A stretch of 25,626 nt of DNA from Seison nebaliae (taxonomy: Eukaryota > Rotifera > Pararotatoria > Seisonacea > Seisonidae), in NCBI GenBank assembly GCA_023231475.1, contig JALJEE010000109.1, positions 1-25,626 on the forward strand, written 5' to 3'. The notes beneath the pieces were generated by a model that worked only from the letters and a program-made list of their open reading frames with translations, did not search any database and was not told the DNA's origin. Of the stretch, positions 8,832 through 18,923 are shown piece by piece. The position numbers and the translations under genes are program-made. Numbering within the stretch: the first letter of the stretch is position 1; each line of letters begins with the position of its first letter.

Positions 8832-11042
8832 ATGAAATTTACGTTTGCTGACGAACTATGGAGTTCCTTGCCATTAATGAATAATATTGTTAATGGACAA
8901 TGGAAATATACTCCATCGAATTTACTTCCCCGATTTAGAGATTTGACGATCGTTCGATATATGGCTGCAGGTAATGGACGCATGAGAGTTCGTGAAGAAA
9001 TGGGAACGATGTGGAAAAATGTGTATCGAGCATTTACTGCACAATTATTGGAAGAGATCCGTCCATTCGTCTCATTGCGAAGAACAACGATGTCCAATTT
9101 GCCTATCACTGCCGGTTTCTTCAAGAAGATTGATGATATTGAATTTAATATTCAACATTTATTACTTTGTAAAAATGAATGGAAACGATTGAATATCATT
9201 TGTCATGTGATAGCGAACATTTTAGATTCGTGGTTAAAATCGACTCATCTCCGTCATATTGTCATTAATGATATCGATTCTGACTGCATTCATGATCTTT
9301 ATGCCTTCACCAAATTCGTCATAAACAGTAGTAAATTTATATATTCTCATGAAAATTCTAAGGTGAGTGGATTGTTACATGAGATGTTGAAAGGATTTCA
9401 TCGAAGTCTTCGAAGTGAAACAATGGAAGAACATCTTTTAATGATTGATCGATATGAATTGGATATTCTATGTCATATGGTTGCTCTATTTATTACTTAT
9501 CGTTATTTCTTCTTTGCCATATTGAGGAATGATCAAGTGGATCGTATTCGACAAAGTAATGACTCGGATATAATTTATGAAATATTGAAGAAAAGTAGTG
9601 GTCTTCTTTCGGATAATGTGGCCGATCATCCACACGTTCTCGTCCAATATTTAAAAGAAATAAAACATCCAACTTCTGATCATCTCAATTTCATTTTCGG
9701 ATATATATACGAATCAGTTCTCAACTCATTCTCCACTTTCGAATTGTGTGTCTTTCGAACATTATTCGCTAACATCCCCAAAGAGATTAGCGATAATACT
9801 TACGAGTTTCCTAATGAGAATTATGCGATAATTCATCCGAACGGTTTCTTCAACAGATCCACGTTAAACCGACTAAGTTTCTATGATTTGAAAACGGTTG
9901 AGAATAAGAAGAATTATCAGATACTTTCCGTCACAATGAAATTCACGACAACTCGTACACAAGAAACGAATTTCAGTGCATATCGTTTCAATAGGAAAGA
10001 CGAATTCAACTTGGAACCTGCGACAATTATTGGAAATTTCTGGTTGTTAGGAAACTGGTTGGAAATCGACTCATTACGTTTGTGGTTGTGTGAAGAATTC
10101 GTTTGCGATTTCCAGCAATTCTTTTCCTTTCTACTCATTACGAGAAGATATAATCTAGAATTGTTCAGCGATTTGTATCTCACCAAATTAGTTCAATTCT
10201 TCGTTCAAATTATACATCAATTACATGTTGCACTCAATTCATCTTGTGGTTCTTTATCTCTTCGCAGTTTTGTTATAACTGCTCAAGGTCAATTAAAATT
10301 ATGGAATATGACATTCTTTCAACCAGGTGCCGATATAACGGAAACGGATGAAATGACTGAGGTTGATCCAACATCCGTCTATTCATTCTTATTGAATAAT
10401 CAACATTATATTTCACCTGAACGTGCGTTGAAATTGGCAGGAAATATTTCTGGAGAAACGACACCCGAAGATGATTGGTGGCATTGTGGAGATGTGGTTC
10501 TCTGCATTTTCATTTATCGGTATATGATGACGAAGTTGCAGGGAGAATTGCCGTTGACTGACTTAGAACTTAGAGAAGAAATTAATGATTTTCGAATAAT
10601 TCGCTACAACCTCTTTCGATTAATTTATGATAGTCTTTTAGGCTTTTCCGATCAAGATCAAATCGCCATTTATTTAACTGAAAACTTCTATCATCTATTC
10701 GAAGGAGCACATGATGAATTATTCGATTTAGTGAAAAATAATTTCCTTTCACTCGATCCTATGCAACGATCTGACGAAAATTTTATATCAAACGAATATC
10801 TTTCCCTCTCACAATTACCTCAGATCAATCTTGGACGTGAGTTGACTTTCATTCTTCCCAATTTCGATAAAGACACGTTCGATGGTGTCGTCAATCCCGT
10901 CGATATGGATGACGATTACGATACGGAAATGGAAGAGCCTCTTCCAATTCGACCAGATATGACCCAAAAATATCGAGTACCAAGAAAAGCTTTAGTGAAT
11001 TTAGCACAAACATTACATCGTTTAAATAGTGAAGTAGTGTGA
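8832..11042 (+). CDS. AGC-family pseudokinase, possibly MAST-like
   Basis: Intronless, 736 aa. Residues of about 348-690 follow the layout of an AGC kinase: LSFYDLKTV (348-356) where the Gly-loop segment should start, a hinge LRLWLCEEF (415-423), and an αE-like FFVQIIHQLHVAL. The APE segment is YISPERAL (526-533), followed by the αF signature DDWWHCGDVVL (547-557) and an end-of-lobe LSLDPMQRS (639-647). The catalytic parts are gone: no Gly-rich loop, no clear VAIK Lys, SLRSF in place of HRD, and NMT in place of DFG (491-493). Residues 85-135, including PITAGFFKKI, resemble the helical domain (DUF1908) that precedes the kinase in MAST proteins; that match is weak and from memory. The role is therefore probably scaffolding or allosteric, not phosphotransfer. 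The ATG follows a pyrimidine-rich leader. An acidic stretch (691-702) follows the domain. Confidence 0.65.
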   Translation: MKFTFADELWSSLPLMNNIVNGQWKYTPSNLLPRFRDLTIVRYMAAGNGRMRVREEMGTMWKNVYRAFTAQLLEEIRPFVSLRRTTMSNLPITAGFFKKIDDIEFNIQHLLLCKNEWKRLNIICHVIANILDSWLKSTHLRHIVINDIDSDCIHDLYAFTKFVINSSKFIYSHENSKVSGLLHEMLKGFHRSLRSETMEEHLLMIDRYELDILCHMVALFITYRYFFFAILRNDQVDRIRQSNDSDIIYEILKKSSGLLSDNVADHPHVLVQYLKEIKHPTSDHLNFIFGYIYESVLNSFSTFELCVFRTLFANIPKEISDNTYEFPNENYAIIHPNGFFNRSTLNRLSFYDLKTVENKKNYQILSVTMKFTTTRTQETNFSAYRFNRKDEFNLEPATIIGNFWLLGNWLEIDSLRLWLCEEFVCDFQQFFSFLLITRRYNLELFSDLYLTKLVQFFVQIIHQLHVALNSSCGSLSLRSFVITAQGQLKLWNMTFFQPGADITETDEMTEVDPTSVYSFLLNNQHYISPERALKLAGNISGETTPEDDWWHCGDVVLCIFIYRYMMTKLQGELPLTDLELREEINDFRIIRYNLFRLIYDSLLGFSDQDQIAIYLTENFYHLFEGAHDELFDLVKNNFLSLDPMQRSDENFISNEYLSLSQLPQINLGRELTFILPNFDKDTFDGVVNPVDMDDDYDTEMEEPLPIRPDMTQKYRVPRKALVNLAQTLHRLNSEVV

Positions 11043-11060
11043 AGAGAAAGTGTTCGGAAG

Positions 11061-11075
11061 TTTATTTCGAATAAA
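11061..11075. terminator. Overlapping polyadenylation signals for convergent genes
   Basis: TTTATTTCGAATAAA is nearly palindromic. It gives AATAAA on the plus strand (11070-11075, 28 bp after the pseudokinase stop) and AATAAA on the minus strand (11061-11066, downstream of the tetraspanin stop at 11120). It lies in the 77 bp between the two stop codons, so one element could end both transcripts. Confidence 0.55.
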
Positions 11076-11119
11076 ATTTAAGGAGTTTTTCTCATCACAA
11101 AATATTCGAAAGCATTTCT

Positions 11120-12125
11120 TCATCCATTATTTCTGTTCTGGTATCTCTTCTTGTTTTGAAGGATAACTGGTTTAGTTCGTTTCATTGTGATTAGTATGAC
11201 ACAAATAACGATGACCAATACGAGGAATATTAATTTAATAGATGTGAACATTATTCCTCGGCGAATGGATTCTCGACAACCATCCGCATTAATCACATTA
11301 AGATTCATTTCATAAGTGTTTCCTTTTTGTGTAAATGCGGTTCTTGTTCTCAAATTATCGACTTCTTTCAAACATTCTTTACGGAGTAATTTTCGAAAAG
11401 CTTTCACATACGAGCCATTATTTATCTAAACGAAAAATAAATTTATTCGATTGAAATAAACAAGAATTGAGAAAAGAAGATTCGACTTGACGCACTTCCC
11501 ATATTCGGATGTGATAATCATAAGTTCCGTACCAGCCACAACAATCATAAGTTCTTTCGATCGTTAGCCAATCATCGGGAACGTCAATATTCATATGACG
11601 TGATCGAACATCATATTGATTTGTTGATATGATCGGTTGTTTCGTTTGTAAATCGTTCTCGAGAAATATGAGAGCGATAAAGATGATCATAAAAATGAGA
11701 CTGAGATAAAGTAGTATAATCAACATGAAATCAATGTTCCTTTCAATGATATGGATGTGAATGAAACGAGCGAGAAAAAGTAGTACACACAAGAATAACA
11801 TGAACACACCATAAACTATGGCACATACTGAATAAATTCCAAGATATTTCCATGGTAAGGGGAAAGTGAGGAAATGTTGGGATTGTATATTTAAGAGGAG
11901 GAAAATGAGGGTAAGTAATGCTATTCCAAACACTCCGATCATTGTCCATCGGATTTTCAAGTCATTTTTCTCCTCATTCAAGTACAGTTCCGACTGACGA
12001 ACCATTCCGTTCTTATTAAACTTTTTAGCACTTTTCGATTTTGGTTGTTTCGAAGATGAATTCACATTACTATAAACGTTGATGGGAGTGAAGAGACCAG
12101 GAGGAGTAACTGGTCTAAAAGGCAT
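11120..12125 (-). CDS. Tetraspanin
   Basis: Four-pass membrane organiser protein. Minus-strand exons are 12125-11496 and 11425-11120, joined across a 70-bp intron (GTGCGT...TTTAG, phase 0); the protein is about 311 aa. The N-terminal cytoplasmic tail is about 55 aa and basic, long for the family. TM1 (about 60-80) is WTMIGVFGIALLTLIFLLL, and TM2 and TM3 are clear hydrophobic blocks. The large extracellular loop has the diagnostic CCG in TYDCCGWYG, then Cys in RKECLKEV and DGCRES, giving a four-Cys loop. TM4 is IKLIFLVLVIVICVIL, followed by a short basic tail. Without the intron the frame stops soon after the CCG motif. The gene is convergent with the pseudokinase and divergent from the WD40 gene. 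Subfamily was not resolved. Confidence 0.88.
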
Positions 12126-12730
12126 CGGTTGACAGATATCAAATCAAATACGATTTAGATTTTGAAATGAATAATCTTCAAATCAAAATGATTTTATTTC
12201 GTACCCAATTCAATTTCTTCATTTCAATTAAACAATAAGTATTTTAAATGTTTTTCACTAACTCGTTTCCTTATTATTATTAAATATTATTGTTTTTCAA
12301 TAAATAATAAAAAGTGATTAAATTAAATTTTCCTTTCAACTATCAACAAAACTTTTAATGAACAAAAACTTTTTGAAAAACGGAATATATTTTGTAATTT
12401 TTACATAGTTTAATCAAGGATGGACAACATCATCCGATGAGGAAATGTTTCTTGATGTTATTTGCTGTTCAACAATTTCCCTTTAAAATGAGTGTGAATA
12501 TTTGGTGTTTTATTTCATGAATAACGGTTATAACCAAACGTTTCTATTACTTTTCCGAATTTTTGAAGCTTAACTCTAAAAATTGAAAAATGTTTCTAAA
12601 TTGGTTATTGACTAAAAAACAACATAAATTTGTTATTCAATTCGAGAAGATCGTTAATCGGTTTTATCATTTAAGTTGTGCGCTACATTTGTCCTAGTAC
12701 TGAGTTCGTTAGAGACGTAAATACCAGAAG
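12126..12730. promoter_or_regulatory. Divergent intergenic region, tetraspanin / WDR49-like
   Basis: This 605-bp A/T-rich spacer separates two head-to-head genes and must hold both promoters. The only compact element I see is the palindrome GGTTATAACC (12526-12535). No clear RFX X-box, which one would look for upstream of a ciliary gene, was found by eye. Confidence 0.45.
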
Positions 12731-15700
12731 ATGAGTACGAAGAAAGGAGTAAAGGATTCGCTCTATGAACGAATCACAAAGTTTATGCAAAACTTTGAAT
12801 TAGACAGAGTCAACGAATATGCGGAGGAAAAGAAGGAAAAGACAGCTTTACCCATTTCTCCCAATATTGCTGCCGATCTAGCTTATTATGAGAATATGCT
12901 CTTGAAATTGTTTCGCGGATTCGGTCGTGGACAAACGGTAGAGCCAACGCTCCTCAAGAGAACTGTCAGTAAATTCATGATGTACAGTAAATTGATAAGA
13001 GAAGAACGTGCTAAAATTGATAATAGAAAGGCGTCGAATCAAAGTTTGACGGTTGAACAGGAAGCGACGAATGATTTCGTGGAAACAGTTAGAGAACAAT
13101 TTTTATCGGTCGACGAAAATAATGAAGGTGCGATTGACATGGAGAAATTTATTAAAGCAATGAGCGGAAACTATCCGAATGTGGATGAGAAACAATTAAA
13201 AATTTTATTTATGAAAATCGATGCTAATTGTGATGGTTAATCTTTTATTAAGATTTCCTTACATCCAATTGACGTTTAGGTGGACTTGATCTTAGTGAAT
13301 ATTTGACATACATTCTATTTGAACATCAGGAAAAGTTGGCTATGGAAGAAATGGATACGGTACAACCATATCCTCGACAGCCAATTCGATTTTGGCATAA
13401 AACTCAATCATTAGATTACATGGTGGGAGTTAGATTTGTCAATATTCGACCATTTATTATAAATGATTTAGTTCACATTTGTCCCCGTAGTTGCATCTTA
13501 TGCGATTGAAGGAGAAGTCTCTTCGACGAACGGTAAATATGTGGCCGTTACTAAACAAGGTTTCATTTATAAATGGAGAAGAAACTTTCAATTTGTCCAT
13601 CAATATCGTATTACGGGAAAACCGTCATTAAAGTCGAAAAAAAATAATATTTGGGTAACGGCCGTTACTGCTTGTCCCGATCTCGGTTCCATAAGTCTAG
13701 CATCAAATGATCAAGATATTCAATTCTATTCAATTAATTCTACTAAACCGTCATTGATTTGTCGAATAATCCAAATGCCTGCATCCGTCACATGTCTCCA
13801 TTACTATTTTGAACGAGGCAACTACTCTAGATCACGATTAGTTGCAGGTGATACATTAGGAAATGTTTTCGTGATTTATGCACGCGATTCTTCGATGCGC
13901 ATGTTCGATCATTCCGATTTCAATCAATTCAATGCGAATAATTCGACGAACTCTTACATCTTCCTTTCAATTATGTCCAATAAATATCCGAGTATTTCTT
14001 GTAAGATGTTCTCTTCGGTTCATGCCGATTGGGTACAATCAGTTAAATGGTATCATTTAATCTTTTTCACTCTAATCTATAAATTGTTGTTTAGGGTACA
14101 TAATCTGAGCATGGTTGGTTCATGTACTAATGTAGATGTAGGAAGTGTAGTTTTTTCCGATCTTGATAATCAATTAAAATATTGTTTCAATGTGAAAATG
14201 GGAGTACATTCGTTCGCATATTATAAAGTTATTTTAAATAGATCAGATGTAAAGAATTGTTGAAAATATAGGAAGGCAACTTGGTAATTACTGGAGGAGC
14301 TGATGGCACCGTAAGAACTTTTAATCCATATGTCCCAAAGAAAGTGTCAAATGTGCTTAGTGTACATCGTGTGTCTATTGTCGATCTACAAATACCAGAA
14401 GAGAAACATATGTTCCTCACATTGGACAAGTTACATAACATATTCGTTTGGGATATCAGTCACCTACGGGTTGTCCAACGTATCATGGTACCGACGAATT
14501 CGAGTCAAATCATAAAACTTCCATCAATTCTTTACGTCAATCCAATCAACCTCAAATTGGTAACTGGTCATACGATTTTAAGTGTATTTACTCATCGATC
14601 AGAATTAGATATTCGTTTAGATCAGAAAGCTACTTCCAGTCCCATCAATGCTATTCTTATTTCACCTATATTCGATATCGTCGTCGTAAGTAACAATAAT
14701 AGTGTCATCTCAATTTGGGATATAAAAGTGGGTGAAAAGGTTCATTTCATCTTTTTCCTTTAATTCCTACATTTCCATTTAACTAGTTAATGCAAATCAG
14801 TAATGCACATCCCACAAGAAATGTTAGTTCAGATGACGAAGTTGTAGAGATCACTGCCTTAAGTTTCGATTCATCCGGAAGGAAATTGATAAGCGGTGCT
14901 CGAGATGGAAGTGTTGCTGTTTGGAATTTCAATAATGGCGCTAATATCGATCGGGCTGTTATCGATTCAGGCAAAGAGATAACTTGTATCAAATGTAGTC
15001 ATGATCGAATCTGTTTCGCTGGTTGGAATCGACGAGTGGTCGTGTATTATTCACATCAGTCCGACTTTTCTCGTCTCCAAGAATGGAGACAATTACACAA
15101 AGAAGATATTTTAGATCTGGATATCTGGAATAAGAAATCTTTAGTGGCAACAGCTTCGTATGATGGTGAAATCATACTTTGGATTCTTCAAACTGGATCA
15201 CCTTATATTCGGTTTAGTTGCAAAGAATGGTGGACACCATTCCATATTACTGTTCAAACACCACGACGTGGTAGTTCGACGGTTTCATTATTTTTTTGTT
15301 TCTTACAATATTTCATTTTCAATTCTTAAAAGCAAGTTGAAGGAGTATCGTTGCAAAAAGGTAGTTCGAAGAAACGGAATTTTGAAACGAGTACCACTTC
15401 GTTTAGTACATCTCATGACATGTCAATCGATCCAGATAATTCGTCGTTATATCATTTCATTTCTAATATTTATTCAAATTCACCTCTCAATTAGAATATA
15501 TTCCGGTGAGAAATCATTAGATTATGCATTGAATAGTGTCATTTTTATGAAGACGCGCCCAATCGCTACCAACAGTCCATCAATGATATCAGCCGGTGCA
15601 AAGGGTTGGGTGAAGTTCTGGTCGATTCACGTGGTTGGAGGGTTGATCGCTCAATTTAATGCTGCTCATCGTCCGGACGAATCGATACATGTTTTAAGAT

Positions 15701-17193
15701 TAGCTAAAAATGAAGGATTATTAATAACAGGTAATTATTTTTCTATTCAAAAATTCAATTCTTCTTTCTCTCAAAGGTGATAGTTTGGGATATGTGAAGA
15801 TTTGGTTAATAGTCAATTATTGTGTATCGACTAATGAAGATGAAGTGGAGAAGAAAGCTCGTACAAAATTCGAGGAAAGCATGTTAATGAAATTTCAACA
15901 ATTTACCATAAATCCGTCAACACCAAAAATCAAACAAGATTTGGAAGTGGCGCGAATTAAAGCTCTAGGTAGACCGACGGCCGATCTACCAAGGAAAAAA
16001 CATTTAGTGAACTATCCCACTCGTTTATTGTCATTCAGAAGTAATATTAATTATGCTATTGCTGATATACAATATATTGAGGATCGTGAGTTAATTTGTG
16101 TTGCTCTCACAAGTGGAATTTGTCGATTATTCAATTTGACAGGACGATATGTAGGTTCGTTTGGTCAAACGAAGATTTGGGGTCCATTGCCAATACCAGT
16201 TGACGCGATTAAATTACCCAAAATAATTCCAGATGATATTCGTCGTCATGCTAGTGCAACAACACTAGTCACATTACGAGGTAGTAGAAATCCGAGGTGG
16301 AGATTAATAAAAAATACTTTAATTACATGGGCATCGCCATTTGTGAAATTATACGAAGAAGGAAAGAAAACCATATCAGCTGACGATTATGCAGAACAAG
16401 ACGATATCTCAAACATCACCACAGTTACTTCATTGGACATACAAGAAGATTGGTTGCCTATCGTTCAGAAGATCATTAAGAAACATGCGTCTGCTTACAA
16501 AGACGAATTGCTCGGACGGACAACAGATTCGATGCAGAAAGATGAAGCAAAGAAGAAATTAACGTTCCAAGATAGACATGGTCGACATCATCAAAATCAG
16601 TATAACGATTTTCATAATGATACGGATCTTTTAGTGGAAGCGAGGAAAGCAAAACAAAGAGAATTGACGAAGAAATTAAACCGACCTGGAATTACAAATA
16701 CGGAGATTGATCAAATTCTACTGAAGCATTACGAGGAGGAAAGTTCTCCTGAAGAATTACTCGCCTGGTACAAGAATTATACACAAGTCAATCATTTTCT
16801 AATGAGAAGTTTGTTGATTCATAATTATTTCTAGATGAAAATTCCCGATTGGAACACTTTCCGTACTCGTCATTTGAAAGCTTTGCATAAGAAAGAAGGT
16901 CCAGAAAACGTCGAATACAGTTCATTTGTATCAAGAGCTTTTGATGAACGCGGCCTCCCCAGATTCATTAGTCAACATCCACTTAGAGCGAAACGAAATT
17001 TAATTCTTTCAAAGAAAATTCCAAATGTTATACTTGTTTCTCGACAGAAGGAAGTTAATCCCCTGTAAATATTTAGGCAAAGAATACGATCTCTCCATAT
17101 TTCTATATTCCGTTGACGAAGCCAAATGAAATACCAAAATTTGATATCCCCTTCCATTTGAGGAAGAATATAGAAAGTGAATTGGCAGGTTAA
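12731..17193 (+). CDS. WDR49: WDR49/CFAP337-like EF-hand and WD40-repeat protein
   Basis: Probable ciliary/axonemal protein. I join 11 exons: 12731-13235, 13280-13428, 13472-14049, 14095-14227, 14272-14739, 14787-15281, 15333-15445, 15495-15730, 15777-16786, 16835-17026 and 17077-17193 (3996 nt, 1331 aa). The ten introns are 43-51 bp. There are two EF-hand loops: 128-139 has Lys at position 12 and is probably degenerate; 164-175 (DANCDGGLDLSE) is canonical and is split by intron 1. Many WD units follow, for example VITGGADGTVRTFNP, ISGARDGSVAVWNF, TASYDGEIILW, SAGAKGWVKFWSI and GDSLGYVKIW. The C-terminal third is helical and charged, ending in a Pro-rich FYIPLTKPNEIPKFDIP. The second donor is uncertain (13423 or 13429), as is the frame of exon 7. 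WDR64 or EFCAB8-type homologues are alternatives within the same architecture. Confidence 0.85.
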
Positions 17194-17502
17194 TTATATG
17201 AAACTTCTCACCGAAAGGAAATCATTTTAATTTGAAGAAAAAGCGAAGGTGCAAGAGAGTCGTGGATCGGAATATATCGATCATATATACATCAAGAAGT
17301 GAAACAATTTATAATTTATACAACTTTCTCTAACTCTATTTAAAAGAACAAGAAAACGATTTTATAAAATCCAATAAAAATATTTCTTCTCATTTGCTTC
17401 CCAATCGAAATAACAAGTTTGAGTTCTTTCAGTTGTCATAACAACAGGAAAAAACGATCGAATAACGGGACGGATCTATTCCCCATATCATATCTTACAG
17501 TT
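17194..17502. other. Spacer between WDR49-like gene and the small basic gene
   Basis: AATAAA at 17373-17378 is the probable end of the WDR49-like transcript. Two pyrimidine-AG acceptors follow: TTCTTTCAG ending at 17432 and ATATCTTACAG ending at 17500, the second just 2 nt before the next ATG. They could mark a 5'-UTR intron or trans-splice sites for the downstream gene. No other coding signal was seen. Confidence 0.5.
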
Positions 17503-18015
17503 ATGGAGAAAGTTAATAATGAAAGTCGATTTCGTTTATTACCCGTATCTGATATTTACGTTAAACCAAAAGTGATGGACCAGCGTTCTCGACAGATCCT
17601 CCAACAAAGAACTCCGAAAGTCGATTTCATTTCTAATTATCAATTTCCAAAAACGACAACGGATGTTTATGGACAATCTTATGTGAAACTGAATGATGAC
17701 TTCACAATAAAGAAAGAGGTAAGGAAGAACGGTTATCTCCATAAATATCGTACGGATCCATATTTTCGAAAAAGAATCATTCTTATGTCGAATCAACATT
17801 TGGAAAGAAATCATTCAACGAAACTCAATAGAAGAAAATTGCCTCCAATTAAGAAGAGTTTATCCGTTAATTTTGATAGTAAAACAAAATCGATCGCCGA
17901 CCAATTTACATCGTTCCCGTACAACGAATGTCAGAATTATAATTATTTCCGCCAATTGAAACCAATTCAATCAGATCGGTATGTTTCCCGGCAATATAAA
18001 TCGTCAAAATATTAG
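17503..18015 (+). CDS. Small basic protein, unknown function
   Basis: 170 aa from the ATG at 17503. The frame stays open upstream to 17419 but has no ATG there. The protein is very basic, with many Lys, Arg, Tyr and Ser, and has no membrane segment or signal peptide. Short motifs such as TTTDVYGQSYV (about 50-60) and KLPPIKKSL recall the extended Lys/Tyr/Pro style of small microtubule-binding axonemal proteins, but I cannot match a family. It follows the WDR49-like gene on the same strand, 309 bp after its stop, and converges with the Ly6-like gene 43 bp downstream. A link to cilia is only an inference from the neighbour and composition. Codon use resembles the neighbouring genes, so I believe it is real. 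Confidence 0.6.
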   Translation: MEKVNNESRFRLLPVSDIYVKPKVMDQRSRQILQQRTPKVDFISNYQFPKTTTDVYGQSYVKLNDDFTIKKEVRKNGYLHKYRTDPYFRKRIILMSNQHLERNHSTKLNRRKLPPIKKSLSVNFDSKTKSIADQFTSFPYNECQNYNYFRQLKPIQSDRYVSRQYKSSKY

Positions 18016-18058
18016 AAATTTTTATATAAATATGGAATTAGAAAAATATAAAATATTA

Positions 18059-18423
18059 TTAATTGAAAAAATTTTTCAAAAATATGAATAAGAGAAAGAA
18101 GTAAATTAAATGATTGTTTAACAATCTAGTTGACGAGTTGCACATGGCAATTCGACAACATAACTTCTGTTCCGATTCTACACATGATTCCGCACAATTC
18201 TTGTAGATTTTTCCGTTCTTCGTTTCTTTCTAATTAAGTAACGAATTTTAATTGCTCAATTAAAACTACTAACCGAACAATAGAAATTATTTGAAGGACA
18301 ATTGCGGTAGAATTCATTCCCATCGCCATTGTTGATAAAACATCCGCTAATCGCTTGTGAACTCACGTAAACTGAGAGTGCGAAGGTTAAGATAAGAAAA
18401 GAAGTCGTGACTTTTCCAAACAT
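18059..18423 (-). CDS. Ly6/three-finger-like secreted or membrane-anchored protein
   Basis: Two minus-strand exons, 18423-18274 and 18229-18059, are joined over a 44-bp intron (GTTAGT...AATTAG, phase 0) to give 106 aa. Residues 1-24 are a clear signal peptide (basic start, then SFLILTFALSVYV). The mature part has eight Cys, at about 28, 42, 49, 62, 66, 74, 75 and 80. The last four form the Ly6/uPAR ending: KNCAESC, then CCRIAMCN with the diagnostic CC-x4-CN. The tail after CN is hydrophobic (HLIYFFLLFIFL), as in a GPI-attachment signal or a membrane helix. The N-terminal half lacks the usual second and third Cys, so it is an eight-Cys variant. Such proteins are usually cell-surface modulators; secreted relatives include venom three-finger proteins, but nothing here shows toxicity. 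Both exons are short and easily missed. Confidence 0.78.
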
Positions 18424-18923
18424 TCTCTTAAAATACTTCTTTGAAATATTTGATTTATGTAAATAAAAAAAAAGTTACGAAGAAAAGTTTTCCATCGATT
18501 TTTAACGAATCCATTTATTGAAGAAACTTTATATTGAGGAAATGTAACTTTTACGGATAAATGCACCTTATGAATTTTATATTTCTATCATAGTTATGAG
18601 TAAATTAAAGAAATTTTATTAACCGTTATATATGGAAGTTATTATTCATCCACCGTCACTTTCTATATGAGGTACAAAAAAGTCCATTAACTTTCTCGTC
18701 TATCAAATGAACTTTTTAATTAATATATTTTAAGCACTTATCCAAATTGATAAGATTTGAGATTTATATTGATAATGTCTTAAAGTCCAGAAGAAAAACG
18801 AACAGCGAAAATACGACAGTTTTAATGTTCTCGTACGTGTATAAGAAAAAGTTACATTGGCCAATCGATATTCAACTTCTATTTTTTCATTTCTCATTTT
18901 AAGTTTCACCCCTTCTATTTCTT
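18424..18923. other. Intergenic, promoters of two divergent genes
   Basis: Separates the Ly6-like gene (minus) from the 534-aa orphan (plus). A/T-rich. A chance-length minus-strand frame exists near 18700-18890 but shows no motif. A pyrimidine-rich leader (18870-18923) precedes the orphan ATG. Confidence 0.45.

Noticed and set aside
15160..15780. Long plus-strand frame crossing WDR49-like exons 6 to 8
   Set aside because: Its middle part is not exon-like. Splicing out 15282-15332 and 15446-15494 keeps the WD40 frame and uses standard-size introns, although exon 7 is the least certain.
17053..17076. A 24-bp intron (GTTAAT...TTTAG) near the end of the WDR49-like gene
   Set aside because: Too short. 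A 50-bp intron (17027-17076, donor GTTATA) keeps frame and fits the other introns.
18720..18890. Minus-strand frame of about 55 codons upstream of the Ly6-like gene
   Set aside because: No motif, no conservation clue, and length compatible with chance.
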